A stretch of 64,000 nucleotides of DNA from Cladosporium sp. IMV 00045. Its lineage: Eukaryota > Ascomycota > Dothideomycetes > Cladosporiales > Cladosporiaceae. A model generated the notes under the pieces. That model did not search any database. It was not told the DNA's origin and worked only from the letters and a program-made list of their open reading frames with translations. Location of the stretch: positions 1-64,000 of the forward strand of contig MSJI02000846.1 in NCBI GenBank assembly GCA_001931905.2, read 5' to 3'. Of this stretch, positions 53,593-63,461 are shown one piece after another. The translations under genes and the position numbers were made by a program. Every line of letters starts with the position of its first letter. Positions within the stretch are counted from its first letter, which is position 1.

Positions 53593-54897
53593 GGTGGTGG
53601 CTTTTTTTGTGACTTCACATTAGGTAGGTGTGGACAGGCATTGAGTGACGTCTAGAGTATCGAGTCCTGGCAAGTAAATACAATCAGGAGCGCTGCTGCA
53701 AGAAGAAATCGGTATCCCTTGAATTCGAGGCAAATGGGGTGCTGCACAGTCGATCATCAGGGAGGCGAGCCGCGTAACCTAGAAAGCCCCAAATATGTAG
53801 CCAGGCGAGTCACTAATTAATCGTGACACGGTGGATGGGAGGCCTGGTCAGCAGACACCCAGAGCCTGTGAAGTGGCAGAGGGGGAGCAAGAGAAGTCTG
53901 CTTGCATGATCGCGATATTATTGAAATGATGGACAGCAGTGACATGCTGCGGGCAAGCGAGGTAAGAAGCAAAGGCGTTCTTTGGCTGCGCCGGCTTCTT
54001 CTCGTGTCAATCATCAAATCCACACAGCCACCCTCTCTCGCCAAAGTGACTTCACCTATCATCAACCCGCCCGCTGCTTTACCCGACCCACGCGAGTCAA
54101 GCTTTCCCCCAAACATCCCAAACCTTGAGCTTAATCCGAGAGCCTGGATCGTCTTGACTTCACTAATATAACATCCGAAATAATGATTGAAGAGCCTAAT
54201 GTCTTAATGAGATCTGGAGAAGGATATCTACGAGAAATGTGGAGAGTCTTCGTTATCTACTAGAATCATACGAGAGATCATATAGAAATCACGCACACGC
54301 AGTCTACAGAAAGATGGAAGAGGGGCGTAATACAAGACTCGAACTTCCAAGTTCAACATCGAAACAAAACATGCTTCAATATTGTTGAACTGCCTTTCCA
54401 GGACCGATTTTACTTTCCTTAATGCGCGGATATCTCAGGGGAAGGAAAATTTTTGAGGCAGTGGGAGTGATGATGATTCTTTTTAAAGTAATTGCATCTG
54501 CATGTGTGTGTGTTTGTGCTACCGCTGCCGCTGGTGTCGCTTGCTTGCTTGCTTGCTATTGATGATGATAAATGCTGATGGACCTCTCCCCAACACAAAG
54601 TAAAGAATACAAAAGAAGACGATGGGAAGAATGGTGAAAGACCCCCTTTTTCTTTCTTTCCAAGCAACCAAAAAAAGAAAAGAGAACATTCTCCCATTTT
54701 CTTTGGGGGTATTCCTGAGATGATAAAAACAAAAAAAGAGCCGCCTGCAGGGTGGAAACACGCAAGGAAAAAGGGTGGACAAGACATTATGAAGGAAGCC
54801 AATGGAAAGGAGCACAAATTGAAAGGGTTCAGGAAGGTTTTCCTGTTCCTGTTGACAGGACGTGTGCTGTCGGGTATTCGTTGATCCCAACCTCATC
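53593..54897. other. Intergenic region
   Basis: These 1.3 kb hold the CorA promoter and the 3' flank of the MYND gene. A (GCTT)4 microsatellite lies at 54539-54557. I see no gene. Confidence 0.5.
54539..54557 (+). repeat. (GCTT)n microsatellite
   Basis: Four GCTT units plus GCT in 19 bases. Confidence 0.85.
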
Positions 54898-56940
54898 TCA
54901 CCTCTCCGCTGGGTTTGTGTTTGCGTTCGCGTGGCTGTGGTGGTGCGAATGGTGGTGGTGATGGTGATGACGGCGATGGTGCCTGTCGCTGCTCCCCTCG
55001 CCGCCACCGTCCCGACCAGAGCCATCGTCCGCGGCTACGCACCAGAAACGGTGACTGCCCCAAGCGCCCTTCTGACATTCCTTGGAACAGTACTTTGTGC
55101 GGCGGCAGCGGCGGCACTTGGCAAATTGCCGGGTGTACTCCTCCCATTTGCCGCATTGCCAGTATGCGCATTGGCGGATGCCGCCGCGGGAATCGTCCTT
55201 TCGGCAGAGGTTGCGCATGACTACGCCGGCCCAGTAGCTCATTTCGCCTTGCTGCGGGGAGATAGGTCCTGTGGAGGAGTGGCGGGAGGAGGTGGAGGGT
55301 TTGGCGGTGAATTTCTCGATGAGAGGGAAGATGTTGTAGGGCAGCTCGCCTGGCTTTTCAACAAACTCATTATCCCAATCTTCATCAAGCTCGTCCTGTG
55401 ACGGACCAAACGGCGAGGAGGCAGGGTTGTAGTCGGGGTCGAGAAGGCGGAGATCCTTTCCAATCTTGAGGCGAGGGACGAGGTGTGATTGTTGGAAGTA
55501 AGAGCGCAGGTTGCAGTATTTAGAGACGTAGGCAAGGAGTTGAAGCGACATGAGGACGTCTTCGTCGCGTGGCATGGCAGCGAGCACTTGTGCAGGCGCC
55601 GGTCGGTCAAGAGGGAGGCTTCTTTGCGGTTGCAGCCATGTAGGAGGTTGTTGAAGGTTGGGAGGGGTCGCATTGAGAGGGTTCATAGCAGGGGGTATCT
55701 GGTTTGGCTGGAAGCCGTTTTGTGTTTGCGTAGGCGTCGTTACTGGGTTGATTGCGCTGCCATCAGTGGATAGGCGGTGGCTGATGTTGAATGTTTCGTC
55801 TTCGTGGGATGCTCCTAGATTCACCGCGTCTGTGCGAGGTTCTAGTATCGTATCGTCGTCCAGTACATCTTGCATGACAATGTCTGATTGGATGTCCACG
55901 TGAGGTTCTGGCTGTCTCTCTTCGTCGTCGAGGTCCTCTGCTCTTGCCCTTGCCTCATGCGCGAGGTTGTTGGACATTGAAGTGGAAAGCTGATGCCTCA
56001 TGGAGGCTCTCCTGGCTGCTCGACTCATGGCGGTTGGACTTTGGCTCTCTGGCGGCGGGGCATGTCTAATGGGTGTTGGGGGTGATTGGGGTCCAGAGGG
56101 GATTTCAGAGTGCACATTTGAGAGCATCGAAGGCAGCCTGTCGGCGTCCCTGACCGGCCTCAAGCCGAATGTGCCGGCGTTATCTCGTGAAGGAGCGGAG
56201 GTCACAGGTTGCTCTGATGCTTGTCTGCTGCCACCAACGCCAGGAGATGAGAATTGCATTTGACTGCTCAGCGATCTCTGGTGTTGGTGTCTCTGGAAGC
56301 TGGTCCGATCCGGTGGGGAGCTCAGCGAAAGATTTGCAGCAGTGACGGTAGGTGTGGTGGCCGCGGACTGTGTCTCTTCAAGCTGCTCACGAGGTTCAGG
56401 GATGGAGATAGGGGGTGGAACATGCCGTCTACTCCTGTCGGAGCGTTGGGTGTGTTGGTCGTCGCGAGAAGAGCTGGCGCGATGGAAGCCGCGCGAGCCA
56501 CCCAAAGAGCCAAGCGGACACTTTCGCCGACTCTCGATCTCAGCCTTTTCTCTGCATTTTTCGATGACCTGGAAGTAGTTGTCGAGAATGGTGGCGATGA
56601 CAGGAACCATATCTGCTTCAACCACGCGGGTGCGGACAGCCTCTGAACCCCTTACGCCAATGTTGACGATGCACTGGAAGGCGAGATTCCACTTCCACAT
56701 CTCCATCATGTCCTTGCTCCTGCCCTCCTTGAGGATGCATACCAGACGCTCGATGCCGCCATCGACGGTGAGGATATCGCGAATGCGGCCGGAGGAGGTG
56801 GTGAGGTATGCGAGGTTGTTGAGGGAGTTGATCAGAGGGAGGGTGGATGTGCAGTCGAGAGCGCGACGGTCATAGAGGGCGGTGGTGATGCTGACCGAGG
56901 CTTTGTTTGCGTTAGGGATGCTGAAGTTGACCTCGCGCAT
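54898..56940 (-). CDS. MUB1: MYND zinc finger protein, Mub1/SamB-like
   Basis: Single exon, 680 residues. The N-terminal 130 residues are armadillo-like helices (PLINSLNNLAYLTTSSGR, IERLVCILKEGRSKDMMEMW). A long Ser/Pro/Gln/Arg linker follows. Helices near 455-490 precede the MYND zinc finger (about 590-633: CAYWQCGKW, CRRCRRTKYCSKECQ, HRFWC). The tail contains a run of seven His followed by more His. Yeast Mub1 works with the E3 ligase Ubr2 to degrade Rpn4, and Aspergillus samB affects polarity and timing of development. The role here is inferred from those. The gene is complete and its promoter ends at the assembly gap. Confidence 0.9.
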   Translation of the reverse strand: MREVNFSIPNANKASVSITTALYDRRALDCTSTLPLINSLNNLAYLTTSSGRIRDILTVDGGIERLVCILKEGRSKDMMEMWKWNLAFQCIVNIGVRGSEAVRTRVVEADMVPVIATILDNYFQVIEKCREKAEIESRRKCPLGSLGGSRGFHRASSSRDDQHTQRSDRSRRHVPPPISIPEPREQLEETQSAATTPTVTAANLSLSSPPDRTSFQRHQHQRSLSSQMQFSSPGVGGSRQASEQPVTSAPSRDNAGTFGLRPVRDADRLPSMLSNVHSEIPSGPQSPPTPIRHAPPPESQSPTAMSRAARRASMRHQLSTSMSNNLAHEARARAEDLDDEERQPEPHVDIQSDIVMQDVLDDDTILEPRTDAVNLGASHEDETFNISHRLSTDGSAINPVTTPTQTQNGFQPNQIPPAMNPLNATPPNLQQPPTWLQPQRSLPLDRPAPAQVLAAMPRDEDVLMSLQLLAYVSKYCNLRSYFQQSHLVPRLKIGKDLRLLDPDYNPASSPFGPSQDELDEDWDNEFVEKPGELPYNIFPLIEKFTAKPSTSSRHSSTGPISPQQGEMSYWAGVVMRNLCRKDDSRGGIRQCAYWQCGKWEEYTRQFAKCRRCRRTKYCSKECQKGAWGSHRFWCVAADDGSGRDGGGEGSSDRHHRRHHHHHHHSHHHSHANANTNPAER

Positions 56941-57608
56941 GGTTGCGCTGGGCTCCGGAGCGCTCGGCGCTCTCCTTGGGGAGTTTGTCGATGAGTCGGA
57001 AGGGCAGAGTTGATGGTGTGTCGACGGGAGGGTGACAGCGCAGCACGGTCAGAGCGTCGGGAGAAGCGGTGGGTTGTTTGCAGAAAAGGCGACGAGGATG
57101 GGCGGGAGGGTGTTTGTCGATGGTGCGGGAGGCAGGGTGCAGTTGCCGTGCAAGAATGGCTTTGTGTCGAGTATGCGACGGGTCAGTCCACAAAGGGCTG
57201 TATCCCTGAGGTGCGCGCTCTGCCGTAGAGCAAAGGCGAGATGAGACGACGGGTGAGCGGGCGGGAAGAGCACGGGGTCAGCAGAAGGCGGAGATGTCGT
57301 CGTTGATGGGGTGCAGTCGGAGGGCGATGGTGGATGGTGTAGTGGAAGGGGGAGAGTGGAGGAGGAGCGCAAGTCGGTGGAAGAGAAGAGTGGTAGTCCT
57401 GCAGCGGTGTTGAGGGTGGTGGTGGTGGCAGTAACAGAGTTGCCGCTGTAGTCGGTCGGTGGTGGGAGTTTGCTGAGTCGCACCACGCTACGCCGGCTCG
57501 CTGCTCGCTTGGTCTCCCTCGTCCGTGCCAAACGCCCAGCCCGAGTCAAGTCACTCACTTCCAGCCCAGCCAGCCAGTCATCAACCTCCCAGCCCAATTG
57601 CTGACTTT
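56941..57608. promoter_or_regulatory. Upstream region of MUB1-like gene up to the assembly gap
   Basis: These 668 bases lie upstream of the MUB1-like ATG. I see no gene. The GC-rich open frames here are not supported. The right end of the sequence stops at the N run. Confidence 0.4.
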
Positions 57609-57628
57609 NNNNNNNNNNNNNNNNNNNN
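57609..57628. other. Assembly gap (20 N)
   Basis: Twenty N bases interrupt the sequence. The fixed length suggests an estimated or placeholder gap, so the true distance is unknown. Confidence 0.95.
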
Positions 57629-58300
57629 AACGGCTTCCTGCAACCCTCCATCATCCAGATGCTCACCACTATGCTGGGAGACGATGACCTTGAGAACCAA
57701 CGCCTCTCACTCTCGGCTTTCAACTCAGCCTTCCACAACAAACCTGATCTCGTCATGCCCCACCTGTCAGAGCTCTTGCCATATGCAATGCAGGCAACAG
57801 AGGTTCGCCCCAACCTCATTCGCGAAGTTGCTATGGGACCGTTCAAGCACAAGGTCGACGATGGTATCGAGATTCGCAAGTCTGCCTTTGAAACGCTCTA
57901 CGCACTTCTCGACGAGCCTGCTTCTCGCGAGCGCCTCGACCTACCCAGCTTCTACGACCGCATCATCGCAGGCGTCGGCGACGAGCACGAAATCAAGATC
58001 CTTTGCTGCCTTGTCCTCGGCAAGCTTCTCACCATAGCCCCTACCGAGTCTGCGCGCCGCCTCGAGAGCCTGGCACAGCAGTTCCGCGGCGTGCTTTCTT
58101 ACAAGCCGAAGGAGAATGCCGTCAAGCAAGAACTCGAGAAGCTGGCTGAGCACGACAAGGCCATCGTCCGTGTGACTGTCAGCTTCAACAAGGCCTTTGG
58201 TGGCGAGGAGAGCAGGGCTTGGAGAGACTACTTTGAATGGATTCGCAGGGAGAACCCCCAAATGCTCAAGGCTGCAGAGGAGGACCTGAAGAGGGATTAG
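57629..58300 (+). CDS. CAND1/TIP120 C-terminal fragment
   Basis: Partial gene. The frame is open from the gap edge (NGFLQPSIIQM) to the stop at 58298-58300, 223 residues. This is the C-terminal TIP120 domain: MPHLSELLPYAMQATEVRPNLI, then KVDDGIEIRKSAFETLYALLD and FYDRIIAGVGDEHEIKILCCLV. The family protein is a HEAT-repeat regulator about 1,200-1,300 residues long that binds cullins and promotes exchange of SCF substrate receptors. About 1,000 residues are missing here and must lie in the gap or elsewhere. The 97 in-frame codons after the stop are described as a finding. Confidence 0.9.
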   Translation, partial: NGFLQPSIIQMLTTMLGDDDLENQRLSLSAFNSAFHNKPDLVMPHLSELLPYAMQATEVRPNLIREVAMGPFKHKVDDGIEIRKSAFETLYALLDEPASRERLDLPSFYDRIIAGVGDEHEIKILCCLVLGKLLTIAPTESARRLESLAQQFRGVLSYKPKENAVKQELEKLAEHDKAIVRVTVSFNKAFGGEESRAWRDYFEWIRRENPQMLKAAEEDLKRD

Positions 58301-58850
58301 GGTTCCCTTAAGCCTCGCAAGCAGGCTAAGAAAACCAAGGTCAAGCCCAAAAGCGGAAGGTCCGAGAAGCCGCTCGGCTATTTTATTGAGCGAGAGGGCC
58401 AAATAAAGTTCATCTTACGACACGCACCACTTGAGACTCACGCAGCCCATGAGGCCTTTGTCGACGAGGACCCTCTCCCGGAAGCGCACCCTGAGGACCG
58501 TGAGTGCTTGGGTCTTCAGGGCAATCCACCTCTTCCTAGCCCTCCCCTACAAGATCTCCCACCATACGAGGCTAGGTCAGACGGCCATTGAGGTGTTTGG
58601 TTTTCGATCCGGCACTTTCCAAAATTACAAAGTCACAAATGATTATCTCTTCTCGTCAGCATTCAGAGCGTCTTAGCATAGCAGTCATTAGCTCAAGAAT
58701 CGTTTCATTCCAAGTTCGGCTACATTTTAGCCACGCTCGAATCGAGTCTTTGTCTCATCAATCGTCCCGAAACTTCTGTCGTTCACCGCATTCAAAGTAT
58801 TTCACGTCGTCTGCCCTTTCGCATCCCATCTCATATCTCGTACACCATAA

Positions 58851-60076
58851 TCACGACCAGCACAGAATAGGCTTAATCGTAGATCCCTCATGCATCTCAT
58901 GCAACGCCGCCTCATACTGATCCGCAGGCATCAGCTTCATCATCTTATCGACCGGGAACCTTCCCTCCTTATACCACTGGACCAGCTTCGGGACAAAGTC
59001 AGGCGGATACGCATGCCCCTCGACAGCGCCGATGTATTGCAACCCGCGAACCATGAAATCAAACACGGAAATCTCCAGTTTAAAGTCAAAAGGCGCGCTG
59101 CCCACCTGCACGATCTTGCCCCTGTTGCGGGCAAAATCGATCGCAGCCTTGACCAGGAAAGGCACGCCCGTCGTGTCGACCGTGATTGACGGACCCAGCC
59201 CCTCCGCCACCTCTCTCACCGCTTCCACCAAAGTCTTCCCCTCCGGCAACTTCGAAGTGTCGACAACATCCGTCGCCCCCATGGCCTTGGCCAAGTCAAG
59301 TCTGGACGCCACGCGGTCCACGCCGATGATGCGACGACACCCCGCCACCTTTGCGCCCATCACAGCGCTCAATCCCACACCTCCCAACCCCAAGACGCAA
59401 ACGATATCCTCCTTCGTCGCGCCTGCGGCGTTGATCACGGTCCCCGCGCCGGTCTGCACTCCACAGCCAAGAGGGGCGAGAAGCTGCAGTTCCTGCTTAG
59501 AAGAGACGAAGCACTTCGCATTGACGACACTGCACTGCCTAACGACCGAACGCGAAGCGAACGAGCTTTGCCCAAAAAACGCACCAGGAATAGTCGGGTT
59601 TGCCTCGTCTCCGACCTTGCCGAAGACAGCCGGCTGAGGCCCGAAGTTCAGCTCGTTGAACGTGTTGCAGTGCGAGTGGTAGCCGCGCGTGCAGCCGGGG
59701 CAGGATTCGCAGAACGCGAAGGAGAGCAGGACCGGGTCGCCGGGTTGGGCGACTGTTACGCCTGGTCCGGTGGCGAGCACGTAGCCGCTGCCTTCGTGGC
59801 CCAGGACGCGCGGGTAGAAGGCGATCGGGGCGGAGTTGGCGGGGAGGCCGCCGATGAGGACGTCGGTGTGGCAGACTCCCTGGCAGGATGTTAGTTTCGT
59901 TGAGAGGTTGGAGGAGTGTTATTGGTGATGGCGGCGGTATATGGACTCACAGAGGCGACCATGTCGATCAGAAGCTCGCCTTCGCCGGGCTGGCGTACGC
60001 TCACGTCTTCGAGCTTCCAGCCTCCATTGTCGAGGGTGTCGCGGCAAACGATTGCTCTTGCATCGCTGGAGGTCAT
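58851..60076 (-). CDS. Zinc-dependent alcohol dehydrogenase (MDR family, aryl-alcohol type)
   Basis: Exons 59951-60076 and 58851-59879 are joined over a 71-base intron; 384 residues. Oxidises an alcohol with NAD(P). The catalytic zinc ligand Cys is in GVCHTD, formed at the start of exon 2, with His in LGHEGSGYV. The structural zinc loop CESCPGCTRGYHSHC carries the four cysteines. The Rossmann motif is VLGLGGVGLSAV, followed by AKVAGCRRIIGVDR, where Asp suggests NAD rather than NADP. The similarity pattern is of the benzyl/aryl alcohol branch. The ATG at 60076 opens with MTSSDARAIV. Confidence 0.93.
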
Positions 60077-61321
60077 GGTGTCTGTTGTTTTTGGAGGGCG
60101 TGAATTGATGAAGGAATGAAAAGGCGGCGTCACAATTTGTCGAAGCTGAGGTCAGTGATGGTGAGAGGGGCAGGCGGGCGAAGCTTGAGAGCTGTTCGTT
60201 TCGGAGAAGGATAGAAAGAAGATCGATGAAGGGATCGGTCAAGGTAGCTAAGGTGAGGTGGCTATATGAACATACAGTGTATCATCTAACCGCACATTCT
60301 CGCCGCGGGTTCAGAGCGAGCGCCAACCTTCAACTTGGATGAGGGGCAGGCTCATCATTCGACAGCTTGCACCAACTCGTCTCAAGTTTGAACCAGCCAG
60401 AGACTCCACTCGCCACCTTATCGAATCAATTGGCGGGAAAGGAGAGAATTCGCTTGTTGGTCAGCTTATGGCTTTCTTGCGATGTTTGCAGTGCATTGCT
60501 CGGCGTGAGAATAAGGCAATATACAACGACTTGTTACAGAAGACAAGATCGGCCGAATGGCGAGAACTTCTGAAGCTGACATCCAAGATGTGTGTGGAAT
60601 AATGAGCGGCTGCTTGCACCCCTCAGCCTCTCCCGAACGAGCTGAAGATTGATATACGCCATCAATAAACATTACCTAGTCAGTGTCTGACTACATGTAC
60701 CTAGGTAGGCACTACGATGATCAAGAACAATAGCAGTACTACCAAACAACATCGATCCGACGACACGGACGCGGGGGATCCAAGCAATCGCGGGGTCTCA
60801 GAACTCTACATACCTCCGTAGCGGCAAAGTCGGAAATAGTGGGCTCACGGCGGCATTGGCGAGCGGGAGGTCGATCCTTGGTCTTGATGGACTGCGTCAT
60901 GCAGTTAGTGAGGATTAAATGATACCTTACTTGTTGGGACGAGATGAAGTGAGGTTGTGCAACATCCCTCAAATATCTTTCTTGGCTTCTCGCCATACAC
61001 ACAAGCCCTTGTCATGGAGAACTGGCTGGTAAGCGGTGTATCATAAATGCGATGAGACGAGGAGCGATATCGCCCATGCGCCATCGAACTGACATTCCTC
61101 CTAGCGCGCAAGGCCGAGCCATCCTGTATATACTTCTGGGTGACACCAAGATTTCTCTTGACAGCCACTACGAAACTACACAGAAGGCAATTTGCGGAGA
61201 AAGGCGGCGATTTCTATTTCTCGGGGAGAAGAAGTATTGGGAGAAGAAGACTTGTGCTTATATATACATACTACCTTCGACGGTGTATCCGAATGGCATG
61301 CGCAGCACCCGGCGCTGATGC
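60077..61321. promoter_or_regulatory. Divergent region ADH / RCH1-like
   Basis: These 1.25 kb lie between the two start codons. A TATATATA element at 61259-61266 sits 56 bases before the plus-strand ATG. The frame at 60339-60602 (87 codons) has no recognisable content and is left out. Confidence 0.5.
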
Positions 61322-62719
61322 ATGGCAGAAACTCGCCACGACGGAAGCGGAGCAGCAAACATGGCAGAAAGGAAAGGACCGAATGACAGCACAACCGAAG
61401 AAAGAAAATTGGGAAACGGAGAACAGCTCACATCAGAAGAAGAATATATTCCACCGCCTAAGCCAGAAACTCAGCAGACACACCAACAAGAAGGAACCTC
61501 CACAACCGCCGCCAGAAACCCTTCCGAAAGACAAGCCCCACCACCCTCACCGCCAAAACGCAGCACCCGACCAAAATGGCTCAACACAATCCTCACCACG
61601 CTCGCGGACCAATGGTTCCTGGTCGGCATGGCGGTCGTGATCGTTGTCGCCTCTCAAATCCAAGTCCCACCCTCCCAGCAGGAAATCAAGCAGACCGTCA
61701 CGGCCTACCTGATGGTGTCTCTCATCTTCTTCATGACGGGGTGCACGCTCGACACACGCGTGCTGGTGCAGAACTACTCGCGGTGGCGGGTGCACTTGTT
61801 CGTGCAGGCGCAGTGCTTCTTGATGACTTCTGCGATCGCCTTCGGGGTCGTGAGCGCCACTGCCACAAATAAGGATTTCATGGACGCTGGCTTGCTGGTA
61901 GGGCTGGTCTTCATCTCCTGCGTCGCGACGACGATGAGCAGTAACGTCGTCATGACACGGCAGGCGAACGGCAACCAGGCGCTGACGGTCGTGCAGACGA
62001 CGCTGGGGAATTTCGTCGGAGTCTTCATCTCGCCAGCGCTGGTAATCATGTTCACCTCGGTGGACACGTGGTATAACGCCGTGCTGCCGGCAAATAGCGG
62101 GCAGTTCGCGGCGATCTACGAACGCGTGCTGAAGCAGCTCGGACTGTCTATCTACCTCCCCATGGTCGTCGGGCAGGTGACGCGGTACTTCTTCGAGCCG
62201 GCGTGCAGGAAGGTCTTCTTCGATTGGAAGGTGGCCAAGTTCGGCCCGCTGTGCATGCTGGTGATTATTTGGCAGACGTACGATGGCGCATTTGCGAGTG
62301 GCGCTTTCGAGGAAGTGCCTGGGAGTAATATGGTGTTCATGGTGTTTATCTGCATCGGGTTGTTTGTGGTGTATTTCTGCGTGGCGTTCTTCACAGCCAT
62401 TCTGTGGTTGCCGAGGAAGGATGTTGTGGCCGTCTGCTACTGCGTGCCAGCCAAGGGTCCGGCGCTGGGTGTGCCTTTGAGCACGACTATCTTTGCTGGG
62501 ATGGATCTGGTGCTGCAGAGCAAGATTCAGATTCCGATAGTGATATATCAGGGCTTGCAGATTGCGTGCGGTAGCGCGCTGATTGCGGTCTTCCGCCGGT
62601 GGATCGCTGCTGAGGAGGCGAAGAAAGCCAGATCCGAAGGGCGGCGGCTAGATGTCGAAATGGGGGAAGAATGCCACGAAGGTCGAGGTGTCCGGCAATC
62701 TGTAGAATCCAAGTCATAA
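61322..62719 (+). CDS. RCH1: SBF-like transporter (Rch1/SLC10A7 type)
   Basis: Single exon, 465 residues. The hydrophilic N-terminus of about 85 residues is Thr/Glu/Pro-rich. The core then shows about ten hydrophobic helices (WFLVGMAVVIVVAS, TAYLMVSLIFFMTGC, LLVGLVFISCVATTMSSN and so on). Other landmarks are SSNVVMTRQANGNQA, a hallmark of the bile acid:sodium symporter-like fold, and GPALGVPLSTTIFAG. The short basic C-terminus is cytosolic. Relatives in yeasts (Rch1) and animals (SLC10A7) affect plasma-membrane calcium uptake, so a calcium-related role is inferred. A second ATG at residue 14 is possible. Confidence 0.9.
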   Translation: MAETRHDGSGAANMAERKGPNDSTTEERKLGNGEQLTSEEEYIPPPKPETQQTHQQEGTSTTAARNPSERQAPPPSPPKRSTRPKWLNTILTTLADQWFLVGMAVVIVVASQIQVPPSQQEIKQTVTAYLMVSLIFFMTGCTLDTRVLVQNYSRWRVHLFVQAQCFLMTSAIAFGVVSATATNKDFMDAGLLVGLVFISCVATTMSSNVVMTRQANGNQALTVVQTTLGNFVGVFISPALVIMFTSVDTWYNAVLPANSGQFAAIYERVLKQLGLSIYLPMVVGQVTRYFFEPACRKVFFDWKVAKFGPLCMLVIIWQTYDGAFASGAFEEVPGSNMVFMVFICIGLFVVYFCVAFFTAILWLPRKDVVAVCYCVPAKGPALGVPLSTTIFAGMDLVLQSKIQIPIVIYQGLQIACGSALIAVFRRWIAAEEAKKARSEGRRLDVEMGEECHEGRGVRQSVESKS

Positions 62720-62765
62720 CAGCAGTGAGTCTGTGCGCTCATGTAATCATAGCAATTCCACTTCT

Positions 62766-63461
62766 TCAACCACCACCGGCTTTGAGTGCCTCCTCTCGTT
62801 CCACCACACTCTCCTTAAACCTCAGCAAGAAAATCGTCTTTCCTGGCCACATCTCATCTCCCTCACCGGCCCAATGCGCACTGACACCGTCCGTCCCAAA
62901 CCCGGCCGCGTCACACATGCCCTCGATAATGCCCGCCACGAAAGCTGCGCAATTCAACTGACTCATCTCCTTGGGGATGCTGATGAAAGTGTTGACCACG
63001 GGCTCGTTATCCACAATCATGTACTCGTTCTTCTTACTCGTGCTCTGCTCCAAGGCATCCGCGGCACGGTTGAATAGACTCCTCCACAGCGTGCCGTGCA
63101 CGAACTGCAGCATCTCTAGCAATCTCGTCGGCCGCTGTGCGCGCCTCACTTCCTGCCGGTACAGCAGCAGGTCCAGCAGTTTGATGCCAATCGGGTAGCC
63201 GGCGCGGTTGAGGCGGGTTTCCAGGTCGGCAACGGAGGGCGAGCGGGCTTGGTGGTAGGAGATCAGGCTGTTGAAGAGGTAGGAGAAGCTGGCGAGGGAG
63301 ATCTCGGAGGTCTTGGTGCGGTTCAGGTTGCGGTCGTAGATTGTCTTGCGGTTCGAGGGGTAGCGGAGGGAGGAGACGTGGGGTCTTTTGGGCGGTAGGG
63401 GTGTTATTGTGTGGTCTTTGGGTGGTGCAGATGTGCTCGGAGGGTCGGTCATGGTGGACAT
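62766..63461 (-). CDS. TRS31: TRAPP complex subunit Trs31/TRAPPC5
   Basis: Single exon, 231 residues, ATG at 63461. TRAPP is the multi-subunit Rab activator and tether of ER-to-Golgi traffic. The N-terminus is Pro/Thr-rich. The Trs31-type core runs from KTIYDRNLNRTKTSEISLASF to the end: YLFNSLISYHQARSPSVADLE, LNRAGYPIGIKLLDLLLYR, FVHGTLWRSLFNRAADALEQS, then YMIVDNEPVVNTFIS and LNCAAFVAGIIEGMCDAAGF. The C-terminus is short. It ends 47 bases from the convergent transporter stop. Confidence 0.95.
   Translation of the reverse strand: MSTMTDPPSTSAPPKDHTITPLPPKRPHVSSLRYPSNRKTIYDRNLNRTKTSEISLASFSYLFNSLISYHQARSPSVADLETRLNRAGYPIGIKLLDLLLYRQEVRRAQRPTRLLEMLQFVHGTLWRSLFNRAADALEQSTSKKNEYMIVDNEPVVNTFISIPKEMSQLNCAAFVAGIIEGMCDAAGFGTDGVSAHWAGEGDEMWPGKTIFLLRFKESVVEREEALKAGGG

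Noticed and set aside
60339..60602. 87-codon plus-strand frame between ADH and RCH1
   Set aside because: Has an ATG but no family pattern, no introns and no conserved block; cannot be supported.
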